In this document: positions 1 to 7,880 of the stretch, one piece after another
Numbering within the stretch: the first letter of the stretch is position 1
Layout of the letters: the number at the start of each line of letters is the position of its first letter
Source: Sediminibacterium sp.
Lineage (GTDB): Bacteria > Bacteroidota > Bacteroidia > Chitinophagales > Chitinophagaceae
Direction: 5' to 3'
Assembly: GCF_030695065.1 (NCBI RefSeq)
Contig: NZ_JAUYTR010000023.1
Coordinates: 248,001 to 312,000 of the forward strand
Length of the DNA: 64,000 nt
The notes under the pieces: model-generated
Told to the model about the DNA's origin: nothing
The model's input: the letters and a program-made list of their open reading frames with translations, nothing else
The model's database searches: none
Made by a program: the position numbers and the translations under genes

Positions 1-247
1 TTCTACCCAACATTTCCAAATAATTACGCTCAATGCGTTCAAAATTTTCTTCGCACTGAGAATACATTAATCCAAAAACAACATCCGCATCTGTTTTACC
101 ATAAATATGTGGAACACCATATGTATCTCTTACAATATTTACTTGTTTGGCCTGGGCTTCCCAACGTTTTACTTCAGCTATGCTAGGCGATTGAGCAAAA
201 GCGGAGACCATCATCAAACTACAAAATGCAAAGAACCCTATTTTCAT
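1..247 (-). CDS. Penicillin acylase family protein, N-terminal part (cut by window edge)
   Basis: The first 82 residues of an exported Ntn-hydrolase precursor; the rest lies outside the window. A signal peptide occupies residues 1-18, ending in VSAFA before a Gln. It is followed by the family's opening signature, VRDTYGVPHIYG (about residues 39-50), and a TDADVVFGLMYSQCEEN stretch. Members of this family (penicillin G acylase, acyl-homoserine lactone acylases, aculeacin acylase) cleave amide bonds after autoproteolysis in the periplasm. The N-terminal nucleophile and beta subunit are not visible, so the substrate cannot be judged. The ATG at 245-247 directly precedes the leader. Confidence 0.85.
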   Translation of the reverse strand, partial: MKIGFFAFCSLMMVSAFAQSPSIAEVKRWEAQAKQVNIVRDTYGVPHIYGKTDADVVFGLMYSQCEENFERIERNYLEMLGR

Positions 248-297
248 AAAACTTTATTTGATATTAACGATTTGTAACAATGATTCTACCAATCATA

Positions 298-1212
298 TTA
301 TTGGCCTTTAAATCCCCATTGCTTCATTACTTTGAAATCTTCTTTTATACATTCTAAAGGTGTAATACCTTGATATGCTTCTTGCTCAACAATAAAATGA
401 ATAGTCCCTCCATTTTTTAAACCCTCTTCAATAATTTCTTTTACCTGTTGAACTCCCTTACCTAAAATGGTACTTTCATATCCGTTGCCATTTGCTCTTT
501 TGATTTCATCTTTTACATGCATTGAAACAAAGCGACCTGGATACTTTTTCACAATAGCTAATGCATCTGCACCTGTACCATATAAATTTCCCATATCAAA
601 TTGTTGTGTTACCATGGTAGGATCGGTATTATTTAGCATTACCTCATACATGGTTTCAGTGCCCATCATTTGGGTGAATTCAAAATCGTGGTTGTGATAA
701 CCAAAACGCATTCCCGATTTTTTACAGAGCTCCCCACATTTATTAAACACTTCCATAAAGCGCAACATATCGTCTTTAGACTTACGCAACCCAGATTCTA
801 AAGATGGGCTAATCACCAATTCTTGACCAACTAATGCCGCATCTTCAATGGTATACTTCCAGGTGTCGGTAAAGTCTTTTTTTGTTGCATCCCAATGATT
901 GGCACCCATTACAGTATGGCCAGAGGGCATTTTCATACCCAAATCGCTTAATACTTTTTTAAATTCAGTAGCAGTATAGCCATAAAATTTTCTATTCACA
1001 TAATTGGCGTGCTCTACATTTTTATATCCCATTTCCGCAACGGCTTTTAAAGTAGTCAATGGGTCTTTACGCATATCTTCACGCACAGAATACAATTGAA
1101 CACCCGTAATGAATTTCTTTTTGGCTGAAGCAGAAGCCCAAGAAGGAAGGGTAACAGTTGCCAAAGCAGCTAAAGTGCCTTTTTGTAAAAATTTACGACG
1201 GTTCAATTGCAT
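298..1212 (-). CDS. Tat-exported sugar phosphate isomerase/epimerase-like TIM-barrel protein
   Basis: A 304-residue protein of the xylose isomerase-like TIM barrel superfamily. The leader reads MQLNRRKFLQKG followed by a hydrophobic stretch, a twin-arginine type signal common in Bacteroidota, so I place the start at 1212 rather than at the upstream ATG (1266). Likely metal or acid residues sit in the barrel motifs GYHNHDFEF, QFDMGN, SMHVKDE and FIVEQEAY. Relatives act on keto-sugars or inositols in the periplasm; the actual substrate cannot be told. The start region is divergent from, and almost abuts, the unknown gene at 1254. Confidence 0.82.
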   Translation of the reverse strand: MQLNRRKFLQKGTLAALATVTLPSWASASAKKKFITGVQLYSVREDMRKDPLTTLKAVAEMGYKNVEHANYVNRKFYGYTATEFKKVLSDLGMKMPSGHTVMGANHWDATKKDFTDTWKYTIEDAALVGQELVISPSLESGLRKSKDDMLRFMEVFNKCGELCKKSGMRFGYHNHDFEFTQMMGTETMYEVMLNNTDPTMVTQQFDMGNLYGTGADALAIVKKYPGRFVSMHVKDEIKRANGNGYESTILGKGVQQVKEIIEEGLKNGGTIHFIVEQEAYQGITPLECIKEDFKVMKQWGFKGQ

Positions 1213-1253
1213 ATTTTTGATTTTTTGTGATAACCAAAGTACGCAAATTTTGT

Positions 1254-1727
1254 ATGAAAGCAGCATCTGTGCACGAGATCAAACAGGCTTTAATGAGCCA
1301 CTCAACCAAAGAGTTGGCAGAACTCTGTTTAAGACTGGCAAAGTTTAAGAAAGAGAATAAAGAGTTACTTACCTATTTATTATTTGAAGCACATAACGAA
1401 GAAGCTTATATAGCTGAAGTAAATCAACAGATCACAGATGAGTTTGGTGAAATTGATCCAGGCCAAAACCTTTATTTTGTAAAAAAAACCCTTCGTAAAA
1501 TACTAAGAATTGCTACCAAACATATTCGCTACACTGGCTCTAAGCAAGCAGAAGTTGCCATTTTGCTGCATTTTAGTTTAAGTCTAAAAAAATCGGGGAT
1601 TCCATTTATGAAAAGCACTGCATTGGCTAATTTGTATAAACAACAAATTAAAAAAATAAATGCAGCACTTGGTACCCTACATGAAGACTTGCAATACGAT
1701 TACTTACAAATGATGAATGAATGCTAA
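1254..1727 (+). CDS. Hypothetical protein, alpha-helical, cytosolic
   Basis: A 157-residue protein without signal peptide or membrane segment. I do not recognise the family. It looks mostly helical and charged, with KKTLRKILRIATKHIRYTGSK in its middle and a Tyr/Asp-rich end. I chose MKAASVHEIKQ (1254) as start because the upstream ATG (1227) adds nine residues inside the divergent promoter. An AAATTTTG run ends 2 nt before this ATG, so a leaderless message is possible. The stop codon (1725-1727) directly abuts the stop of the convergent nucleoid-associated gene. Confidence 0.6.
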   Translation: MKAASVHEIKQALMSHSTKELAELCLRLAKFKKENKELLTYLLFEAHNEEAYIAEVNQQITDEFGEIDPGQNLYFVKKTLRKILRIATKHIRYTGSKQAEVAILLHFSLSLKKSGIPFMKSTALANLYKQQIKKINAALGTLHEDLQYDYLQMMNEC

Positions 1728-2765
1728 TTATTGCTCCTGATCAAAGTAAAGTTTGTAGTAATGTTTGCCTGTCATTTCATCGTAGCCTTTTTCTATAAGG
1801 TCTCTACGACCATGAACATATACATGAAAGTTCTTGTCTAATTTAAGTATGCTTTTAAATTGCCTTTGCTGTTTTTGAATAGCAGCTGGGTTAATAGCAA
1901 ATTCGTCCTCAATATTTACTTGCTTAGCTACTTCATATTGTTGCTTATATTGGGTAAAACTATCAATTACTTCAGGGTGGTATAAAACTTCCTTACTAAA
2001 CTGGTCTAATTGAAATTGATCATGGGTTTTAAAATAATCCATGCTTCTTTGTAGCATATCAATTTGATCGGTTTTGTTGGTGTCAAAATGCTCATTTAAT
2101 TCTTTGCTGATAAAAAGCTTACACATTCCCAATGTTTCATTGGTATTATGGTAACTATTTACAATTGGGCTTGCTTGCAAAAAAGCAGATTTCCAAAAAG
2201 CAGCGTCCCCTTCTTTGGAAGCAGCCGATTCATGAATTAAAGCCAAAAACCCTTGATTTTGCTCTTTTCTTAGCAAAATGACCCCTTTTTCGGGCTTTTT
2301 TAGGTCAATCCCGTCTTCTAAAGTCAAATTAATGCCAGTTGGTTTGGTATTGACTTTTAAGAATTGGTCTTTGGTACAAGTATGAAAAAGGCCAATTGCG
2401 TCGGTAAAACCATCATCAAAAGGAATATTTTCAAAAAATACCATATACAATTCACCTGATTTAGCAAAAACCGACTGACTCTTAACATGAAAATGTTCAG
2501 CCAGCGTTTTACTCCCTGTTTCAAAGGAAGTGTCACCATCAAATACTTGAGCTATGGTATTGTAAACCAAGTTATTTTCTAGGCTTAAACGGTATTGTTC
2601 AGCCTCATTAAAGGGTTTTAGGAAAAAATGGGCCAGTGTTTGCTGCCAAAATTCATCAGGAATTTCATGAGCAGTTTCAGATAAAATTAGGGTGCCTCCT
2701 TGGGCTGCATTGCCCGCCTGGTGCACCATTAGCTTGTTTATTGTTACCCCGGAAATTGCATTCAT
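1728..2765 (-). CDS. Nucleoid-associated protein (NdpA/YejK, NA37 family)
   Basis: A 345-residue cytosolic protein with the family's opening (MNAISGVTINKLMVHQAGN) and an ETAHEIPDEFWQQTLAHFFLKPF stretch near the N-terminus. The end is a conserved basic/aromatic region (HVYVHGRRDLIEKGYDE, GKHYYKLYF). The family is the 37-kDa nucleoid-associated proteins, whose E. coli member YejK co-purifies with nucleoids. Start taken at 2765, since an upstream in-frame ATG (2807) would add a hydrophobic tail foreign to the family. Length fits the family. The gene stands alone, convergent with 1254-1727. Confidence 0.85.
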   Translation of the reverse strand: MNAISGVTINKLMVHQAGNAAQGGTLILSETAHEIPDEFWQQTLAHFFLKPFNEAEQYRLSLENNLVYNTIAQVFDGDTSFETGSKTLAEHFHVKSQSVFAKSGELYMVFFENIPFDDGFTDAIGLFHTCTKDQFLKVNTKPTGINLTLEDGIDLKKPEKGVILLRKEQNQGFLALIHESAASKEGDAAFWKSAFLQASPIVNSYHNTNETLGMCKLFISKELNEHFDTNKTDQIDMLQRSMDYFKTHDQFQLDQFSKEVLYHPEVIDSFTQYKQQYEVAKQVNIEDEFAINPAAIQKQQRQFKSILKLDKNFHVYVHGRRDLIEKGYDEMTGKHYYKLYFDQEQ

Positions 2766-2868
2766 AATAATGCGAATATAGAAGATAAGCGGACTTTTAA
2801 AAACCAAATTCGGAAATCGTCAATAAATTTCGGACCTTTGTACCATTCTTAACCATTAACCCTGCTAC

Positions 2869-3210
2869 ATGTACGCCCAGATTTGGACCAAGTACCTACC
2901 GATTATTCGCATATTATTAAAAAGAACTAAGCAGGATAACCAAGTGCTTGATCTTAATAGGATTGATTTTGAGCGTTTAGGAACCGGAAGAAAAGCAGGG
3001 TACAAATTCACCATTGAATTCAAGAATGGTAAAGTGGCTAATTTAATCAGCAGCTCTGCATTAGCATCAGATTTGGCAAGTGTAATGTTAGATGATGCCA
3101 ATACTAAATTGATTTTAGAAGGTAGTGAGTTTACTGTATCGCTAAATACAAAGTTTCAACTACTCATAAAAGGAGTGGCCACCGAATTACCAGCAGCCAC
3201 AGAAGAGTAA
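2869..3210 (+). CDS. Hypothetical protein, 113 aa
   Basis: A small soluble protein with no signal peptide. It opens with MYAQIWTKYLPIIRILLKR, followed by a Lys/Asp-rich segment and a beta-rich middle (GYKFTIEFKNGKVANLISS). The family is not recognised. Coding appears real: the ORF is isolated, fills the space between two minus-strand genes, and has a plausible -7-like GACCTTTG about 30 nt upstream. It is convergent with the cytochrome gene, with only an 18-nt gap. Nothing in the context assigns a role. Confidence 0.6.
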   Translation: MYAQIWTKYLPIIRILLKRTKQDNQVLDLNRIDFERLGTGRKAGYKFTIEFKNGKVANLISSSALASDLASVMLDDANTKLILEGSEFTVSLNTKFQLLIKGVATELPAATEE

Positions 3211-3228
3211 ACATTCAAACATTGGATT

Positions 3229-3813
3229 TTAAAGCTGCTGAAGTACAGAGGGTACAGCAGAAGGGACTAAATTTTTAACAGGTTTTGTACTCAATAAATA
3301 TTCATAGATAGCCCTTAAATCTTCTTCTTTCATTTGAGCAAAATTTTGCCAAGGCATTGGGGGAAGAAGGTGACGATTATTTGCTAAGCCCTTCCATTTA
3401 CCCGTGGTCATAGCAATTTTAAATTGCTCAAAACTCCAGGTGCCAATACCAGTAGTATCAGAAGTAATATTGGCAGCATAAGCTATGCCCGCTGGCGAAA
3501 CCATAGCAGTGCCTTCCGCGTAAAATAAAGCCCATCCTTTTTTTAAACTATTGGTATCTATTGCTGGTAAAATATCATTAGCCCTAAAACCTGATAGCAA
3601 TTGTGCACTGTCTTCAAAAGGACCCATCGGGCCCATTTTTTTGGGGGAATGACAATCTCCACAACCGGTAATTTTAACCAAGTATTTACCACGCTCTATA
3701 CTTTGCTCTTTTGAAATAGTTTGGCTTTGCGTTTGATTATTATTACTATCAAAACATGACTGGATTAAAAAACCGATGCCTACTAAACTGGCTAATACAA
3801 CTATTTTTTTCAT
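3229..3813 (-). CDS. Cytochrome c family lipoprotein
   Basis: A 194-residue lipoprotein: hydrophobic leader then lipobox LIQSC at about residue 20. A single haem-binding CxxCH (CGDCH) lies at about residue 51, and a Met-rich PPMPWQNF segment towards the end is a likely sixth ligand. The fold resembles the diheme-cytochrome/alcohol dehydrogenase cytochrome subunit group but with one haem site. It probably carries electrons at the periplasmic face of a membrane. It is the last gene of a minus-strand run: the beta-barrel receptor, a 37-aa ORF, then this gene 9 nt later, so it is probably co-transcribed with them. Confidence 0.85.
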   Translation of the reverse strand: MKKIVVLASLVGIGFLIQSCFDSNNNQTQSQTISKEQSIERGKYLVKITGCGDCHSPKKMGPMGPFEDSAQLLSGFRANDILPAIDTNSLKKGWALFYAEGTAMVSPAGIAYAANITSDTTGIGTWSFEQFKIAMTTGKWKGLANNRHLLPPMPWQNFAQMKEEDLRAIYEYLLSTKPVKNLVPSAVPSVLQQL

Positions 3814-3822
3814 TATTATGAT

Positions 3823-3936
3823 TTATAAAATATGATCAATTGATACTTCTTCTGGCTTCTCTTCGCCGCTTAACAGCAATAAGAAATGAAAGAAACTGTC
3901 TAATATTTTTTCAATTTTATTGTTGATCGTTTTCAT
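3823..3936 (-). CDS. Micro-ORF of 37 aa between receptor and cytochrome genes
   Basis: A small ORF: ATG at 3936, TAA at 3823-3825. The start lies 1 nt after the receptor stop codon and the stop lies 9 nt before the cytochrome start, a tight operon layout. The product begins MKTINNKIEKILDSF, has a short hydrophobic core (FHFLLLLSG) and an acidic tail (EEKPEEVSIDHIL). It may be a small membrane-associated peptide. I know no family for it. Coding status rests on spacing and on a clean frame, so confidence is moderate. Confidence 0.45.
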   Translation of the reverse strand: MKTINNKIEKILDSFFHFLLLLSGEEKPEEVSIDHIL

Positions 3937-3937
3937 T

Positions 3938-6361
3938 TTAATTGTTACCGCCTCCTACTCGGTTTTGTTCTTCCTGTGATGAACCTCCGTTTCTTCTTAT
4001 TACATTAGAAGCATTCTTGGCAAACCGGAATGTGAAAGAAAGTGCAACATGTCTGCTATCAGAATATTGTTGAAATTTACTATCTAGGTTTTGGTAACGC
4101 TGGTCAATCTTTACTCGTTGAGAGAAGAATATGTCTCTAGCAGATAATCGGATGGTTCCTTTATTTTTGAACACCTGCTTACTTACTCCAAAACCAACTT
4201 GCCACATAGGCTCAATAAATGCTTGTGCGAGTAATAAATTTTTATGGTTATAGAACCCGCTTAATTCGGCAGACCAGCCTTTACCAAATTTAAACTGGTT
4301 ATTCATATTTAGTGAAAAGGAAGTAAACTGTTCATCTAATGGTTCGTTATTGAAAATACCATTGTATTTATTGTTATAAATATTTGCAAAGAATCCTGCA
4401 GTAAGTATTTTGTTTAAAGATTTATTAAAGCCTAAGCTTAAATTAATATTCTCTCTTGATGCAACATTCTCTCTGGTTTGATAAGTAACTTTTTCAGCAT
4501 CATTTGCTCTAATAATATCGGTAATGATATCCGTAGTTTTTGAATACCCCAACTTAGCAGTAATCATACCATTTTTAAAACTATATCCTAATTCGGCATT
4601 ATTGGTAAACTGAGGACGCAAATTTGGATTACCTTGATTATAAGTGAAAGGATTTAGCAATAATTGAAAGGGGTTTAAATCACGATAGTTTGGGCGATCA
4701 ATTCTTCTTCCAAAATTGATAGTAAACATGCTAATATCAGAAGCCTTGTAACTCAAAAACGCTGTTGGAAATAGCTGCAATAAATTTCTTTCAAACTTTT
4801 GCTGTGTTGTAATTTGGTTACCGTTCATAATGGTATTTTCTAACCGAAGACCCAATTGTAATCCCCATTTTTTCCATTGCTTGTTTCCATTTAAATAAGC
4901 AGCATAAATATTTTCTTTATAAATAAACTCATTGCTTCTTGGATCAACTTCCCATACATTATTCTTTAAAACATTAAATAATGAATTATTGTCTGTTTCT
5001 ACAAAGCTCGCTTTTATACCCGCTTCTAATTTTGCATTCTTCTTTAGTGGATGTACATAATCAATTTTCCCAGTATATACTTTAACCACAGAAGGATTAA
5101 GGCCTTTTAATATATAAGGAGATTCGGCAGGATTATTTTGTTGAGGATAATAATAGCTATTCATAGTTTGGTTAAAGTCTGAGCTATTTCTTATAAAGTC
5201 TATATCTGCGGTAAGCTCTCTTCCAGTAGTATCTAACTTGGTTTTCCAATAAATATTACCAATAATATTATTTATGTTCATTGCATTTTCAGTAGCAGAA
5301 TTATAAACACCTTGTAAAACACCCGCCGAGTTAATCACTTCCATTCTAGTAGGTAACTTAAAAAAGTTATTGTTAAAATTTCCTGAGAATGCCATTCCAA
5401 AACTCGTATTCTTTGTAGCCAAATAATCTAAGCTGAACTTAGTATTAAAAGGTTTCACATGAACACTCATACCAGTAGTTTGGTCTAAAACAGATAGTAT
5501 TTCTTTGGTGTTTGGATTTCGAATATTGCGAGATAAATACACTTCATTAAATGAAATGTTATCAAAGTAGTTAACACTTCCAAATATGTTAAACTTCCCT
5601 TTTCTATATCCTAAACTACCATTCAACGACAATCTTCGGTTTACACCCTGAGAATAAGTTGCACCAATTGATCCATTGGTACCCATTGGTTTATTGGTTT
5701 TGGTTTTTATATTAATTATTCCAGCATTACCTGCCGCATCAAATTTTGCAGAAGGCTGTGTAATTAATTCAATTTGATCTAGCTGACTGCTGCTTAATGA
5801 TTTTAAATAATTAGCTACATCGGCATTACTCATGTAAGTTGGCTTACCATCAATCATGATAACTACCCCAGCTTTACCTAACATAGAAATATTTCCATCT
5901 TTGTCTACCATTACACCAGGTGCTTTCTCAAGCACTTCTAATGCAGTAGTTCCTATATTGGTTGGGGCAGCATCAACATTAATAACTGTTTTATCGGTTT
6001 TAACTTCTACCAATTTTCTTTGAGCAACAACTGTAACAGCAGTCATTAATTTTTCTGAAGCCGTTAATACAGCTTCAATGGGCAATCCTGGTTGTTTAAT
6101 GCTGCTGGTAAATTCATTATAACCCATAGCATTAACGGTTATACGAAAATTAGCCAAGGTACTAGTAAAACTAAACTTACCATCTGTATCGGTAATAGTT
6201 GTTTTTACAATTACAGTACCCGTGTCTTTTAATAAATAAACAACTGCGCCACTTATTGGCTTTCCGTCTGCTATAACAGAACCATTAATATTATTTTCTT
6301 TTGCAGCAGAAGCAGAAAGAAATAATCCTACAAAAAAGAAGAGTGTAAATAACTTTGACAT
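3938..6361 (-). CDS. Outer-membrane beta-barrel receptor (TonB-dependent-like, OMP_b-brl_3 type)
   Basis: An 807-residue protein. A signal peptide (MSKLFTLFFFVGLFLSASA) is followed by a carboxypeptidase-regulatory-like domain at about residues 25-100 (NGSVIADGKPISGAVVYLL). A plug-like domain at about 120-210 contains VLEKAPGVMVDKDGN and MIDGKPTYMS. A large barrel carries the family motif RPNYRDLNPF, and a Gly/Asn-rich hydrophilic tail ends the protein. Relatives are receptor-like barrels of unknown ligand, often stress- or peptide-induced. I chose 6361 over 6382 because it yields a clean leader. Upstream lie a -7-like box and a CACAT-N4-AGGTG site, so it is a probable member of the regulon described at 12048. 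Confidence 0.88.
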   Translation of the reverse strand: MSKLFTLFFFVGLFLSASAAKENNINGSVIADGKPISGAVVYLLKDTGTVIVKTTITDTDGKFSFTSTLANFRITVNAMGYNEFTSSIKQPGLPIEAVLTASEKLMTAVTVVAQRKLVEVKTDKTVINVDAAPTNIGTTALEVLEKAPGVMVDKDGNISMLGKAGVVIMIDGKPTYMSNADVANYLKSLSSSQLDQIELITQPSAKFDAAGNAGIINIKTKTNKPMGTNGSIGATYSQGVNRRLSLNGSLGYRKGKFNIFGSVNYFDNISFNEVYLSRNIRNPNTKEILSVLDQTTGMSVHVKPFNTKFSLDYLATKNTSFGMAFSGNFNNNFFKLPTRMEVINSAGVLQGVYNSATENAMNINNIIGNIYWKTKLDTTGRELTADIDFIRNSSDFNQTMNSYYYPQQNNPAESPYILKGLNPSVVKVYTGKIDYVHPLKKNAKLEAGIKASFVETDNNSLFNVLKNNVWEVDPRSNEFIYKENIYAAYLNGNKQWKKWGLQLGLRLENTIMNGNQITTQQKFERNLLQLFPTAFLSYKASDISMFTINFGRRIDRPNYRDLNPFQLLLNPFTYNQGNPNLRPQFTNNAELGYSFKNGMITAKLGYSKTTDIITDIIRANDAEKVTYQTRENVASRENINLSLGFNKSLNKILTAGFFANIYNNKYNGIFNNEPLDEQFTSFSLNMNNQFKFGKGWSAELSGFYNHKNLLLAQAFIEPMWQVGFGVSKQVFKNKGTIRLSARDIFFSQRVKIDQRYQNLDSKFQQYSDSRHVALSFTFRFAKNASNVIRRNGGSSQEEQNRVGGGNN

Positions 6362-6379
6362 AAAAAATGTTTGAGGATA

Positions 6380-6425
6380 CAAAAGTTGCTGATTTAAAGC
6401 AGCAAGAAAATCACATAAAGAGGTG
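6380..6425 (-). promoter_or_regulatory. Promoter of the beta-barrel receptor: operator plus -7-like box
   Basis: The operator is TCACAT-AAAG-AGGTGA (core 6412-6425, one mismatch to CACAT-N4-ATGTG). A -7-like AACTTTTG occupies 6387 to 6380 on the minus strand. The operator centre (6418.5) is 38.5 nt from the final G of the box, the same spacing as at three other promoters in this window. The terminator of the preceding gene ends directly next to the operator. Confidence 0.6.
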
Positions 6426-6447
6426 AAAAAAACTCCCTGAAAGGAGT
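6426..6447 (-). terminator. Intrinsic terminator after the DinB gene
   Basis: Read on the minus strand: a 5-bp stem (ACTCC/GGAGT) with a 6-nt loop followed by seven T. It lies 59 nt beyond the DinB stop codon and immediately before the operator of the next gene. Confidence 0.6.
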
Positions 6448-6505
6448 GAAAGAAGCCAATTCTTTTTTAAGACACCATTCATCTTTACATTTTACCATTT
6501 GTTGA

Positions 6506-7114
6506 TTAATATGCTTCTGTTTCCAACTCCGATATCACATATTTATGTGGTATGCTTTGTTTAATTCGCACAATCTGAACAAAATGTCTTTCCATATGCG
6601 CCAGTAAAAAAGCAATACTGTCACCAGTTTTTAAACTAACCCAAGAGGAAAGTGACGTAACAACACGAGTATTGCTGATATCAGCATTCATGGCCAAGTT
6701 TAGCAAACAGCTTAAATGAGCTAGATGAGTTGAAAATTCATTTAATACCTTTTCTGAATTTAATATAGTTGCTGGGATAGCATTTTTAGGTGCATCCATT
6801 TTAGAAGCAAGGCTTCCATCTGGTTTTGGCTGCATCATTTTAATAAAATAGGCGCCCAACCACCCAGACTTATAGAATTCAGGTGGGCGTTTCTTTTGTG
6901 TAATACTTTTATTAATTGCCATTTCAATTTTTGGCAGATACCATCTATTATAAAAATTTAAATGATCTAATACTTGTAGAATAGACCAACCACCATAGTT
7001 GGGTATTACACTTAAACTATCTTCATTTGCTTTCACAACTTCATGCTCAAAAGTTTGTTCTATTTGAGCCAATTGCATGGAAAGGGTTTTAATAAAATCT
7101 TGCGGGTTTTTCAT
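6506..7114 (-). CDS. DinB-like superfamily protein
   Basis: A 202-residue soluble protein with the four-helix DinB/YfiT-like pattern. The first motif, WSILQVLDHLNFYNRWY (about residues 43-59), carries the His expected to bind metal. A later MERHFVQIVRIKQ helix (about 172-184) provides another His. Members are usually putative metal-dependent transferases, often thiol-linked; few have known substrates. It stands between two intrinsic terminators and so is probably a single-gene transcript. No copy of the CACAT operator is seen upstream. Confidence 0.72.
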   Translation of the reverse strand: MKNPQDFIKTLSMQLAQIEQTFEHEVVKANEDSLSVIPNYGGWSILQVLDHLNFYNRWYLPKIEMAINKSITQKKRPPEFYKSGWLGAYFIKMMQPKPDGSLASKMDAPKNAIPATILNSEKVLNEFSTHLAHLSCLLNLAMNADISNTRVVTSLSSWVSLKTGDSIAFLLAHMERHFVQIVRIKQSIPHKYVISELETEAY

Positions 7115-7127
7115 GATTAAATGATTT

Positions 7128-7151
7128 AAAAAGTCCCAGCATAGCTGGGAC
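7128..7151 (-). terminator. Intrinsic terminator after the GIN-domain gene
   Basis: A perfect 8-bp stem (GTCCCAGC/GCTGGGAC, 7133-7140 and 7144-7151) with a 3-nt loop. On the minus strand it is followed by TTTTT. It ends transcription of the gene at 7220-7708. Confidence 0.8.
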
Positions 7152-7219
7152 CTTGCTTAATAACAAAACCTATATATGAATACGTAACCAAGGGGATACT
7201 AGACAATATTCTTTTTACC

Positions 7220-7708
7220 TTATTCAATACAAACTTTACCTTTTTGGGTGATTGTTTTAAACTGGTAGCCAGAATCAGATTTAACTTTAATTGAACCGGT
7301 GTTTTTAATATTAATTTTTCCTTCGCCCTGCATTGTCACAATTAGATTACTAATATTTAAAGTACTTTCAGAAAGCACTGTAGCATTGCCGATTATTTCG
7401 AGTAATTCTAGCTGATTTACTGGAACCCTTACTGTAACTTGGCCAAGTTCACTAACAGATGAGCCGTCTAATACCAATTCATTTTTACTATAAATGGTAT
7501 TTACTTTTTCAGATTCAGATTGAGGAGCAATTGAAACATGTTGTTGATCTGCACTAACTAGCACTACTTTTAAATTTCCATAAACAACCAACCGCTTGTA
7601 AGGCGCAGCCATTGCTTTGCCTGCTTTAAAAGTTGGCTTCAAGCCTGTTGAAGCAAATGCACTAAAACAAAGCGCTGTTAATGCCAATGATAAGAATAAG
7701 TTTTTCAT
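7220..7708 (-). CDS. Secreted GIN-domain-like protein (DUF2807 type)
   Basis: A 162-residue exported protein: signal peptide MKNLFLSLALTALCFSAFA, then a repetitive beta pattern of short strands (KRLVVYGNLKVVLV, NELVLDGSS, QLELLEIIGNATVLSES, NISNLIVTMQGEGKINIK). This resembles the head GIN domain of putative adhesins of Bacteroidota, shorter than usual. The reading frame extends far upstream, but the leader fixes the start at 7708. It is divergent from the large sensor kinase, and their shared 172-nt intergenic region carries three CACAT-type sites, so the two are probably co-regulated. Confidence 0.7.
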   Translation of the reverse strand: MKNLFLSLALTALCFSAFASTGLKPTFKAGKAMAAPYKRLVVYGNLKVVLVSADQQHVSIAPQSESEKVNTIYSKNELVLDGSSVSELGQVTVRVPVNQLELLEIIGNATVLSESTLNISNLIVTMQGEGKINIKNTGSIKVKSDSGYQFKTITQKGKVCIE

Positions 7709-7773
7709 ACAATTGAATTTTTTAATTATTTTAATACTGCAAAAATGCCCATTCATAAAACCAATAACAATCG

Positions 7774-7845
7774 CACATAGATGTGAAAAATGAACCCTAA
7801 TAGGTTTGGTGCTCACATAAACATGTGGTTTTACCTCACATAGTG
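7774..7845. promoter_or_regulatory. Divergent control region with three CACAT-type inverted repeats
   Basis: Between the GIN-domain gene and the sensor kinase lie CACAT-AG-ATGTG (7774-7785), TCACAT-AAAC-ATGTGG (core 7814-7827) and a weaker CACATAGTG (7837-7845). Their centres are about 41 and 20.5 nt apart, near four and two helical turns. The second site is 60.5 nt before the kinase ATG. A TAAATTTG box (7867-7874) lies just before that ATG, but its spacing to the sites differs from the 38.5 nt seen elsewhere. Confidence 0.55.
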
Positions 7846-7880
7846 CTAATTTCCAAACAGCATTTGTAAATTTGTTTGTA

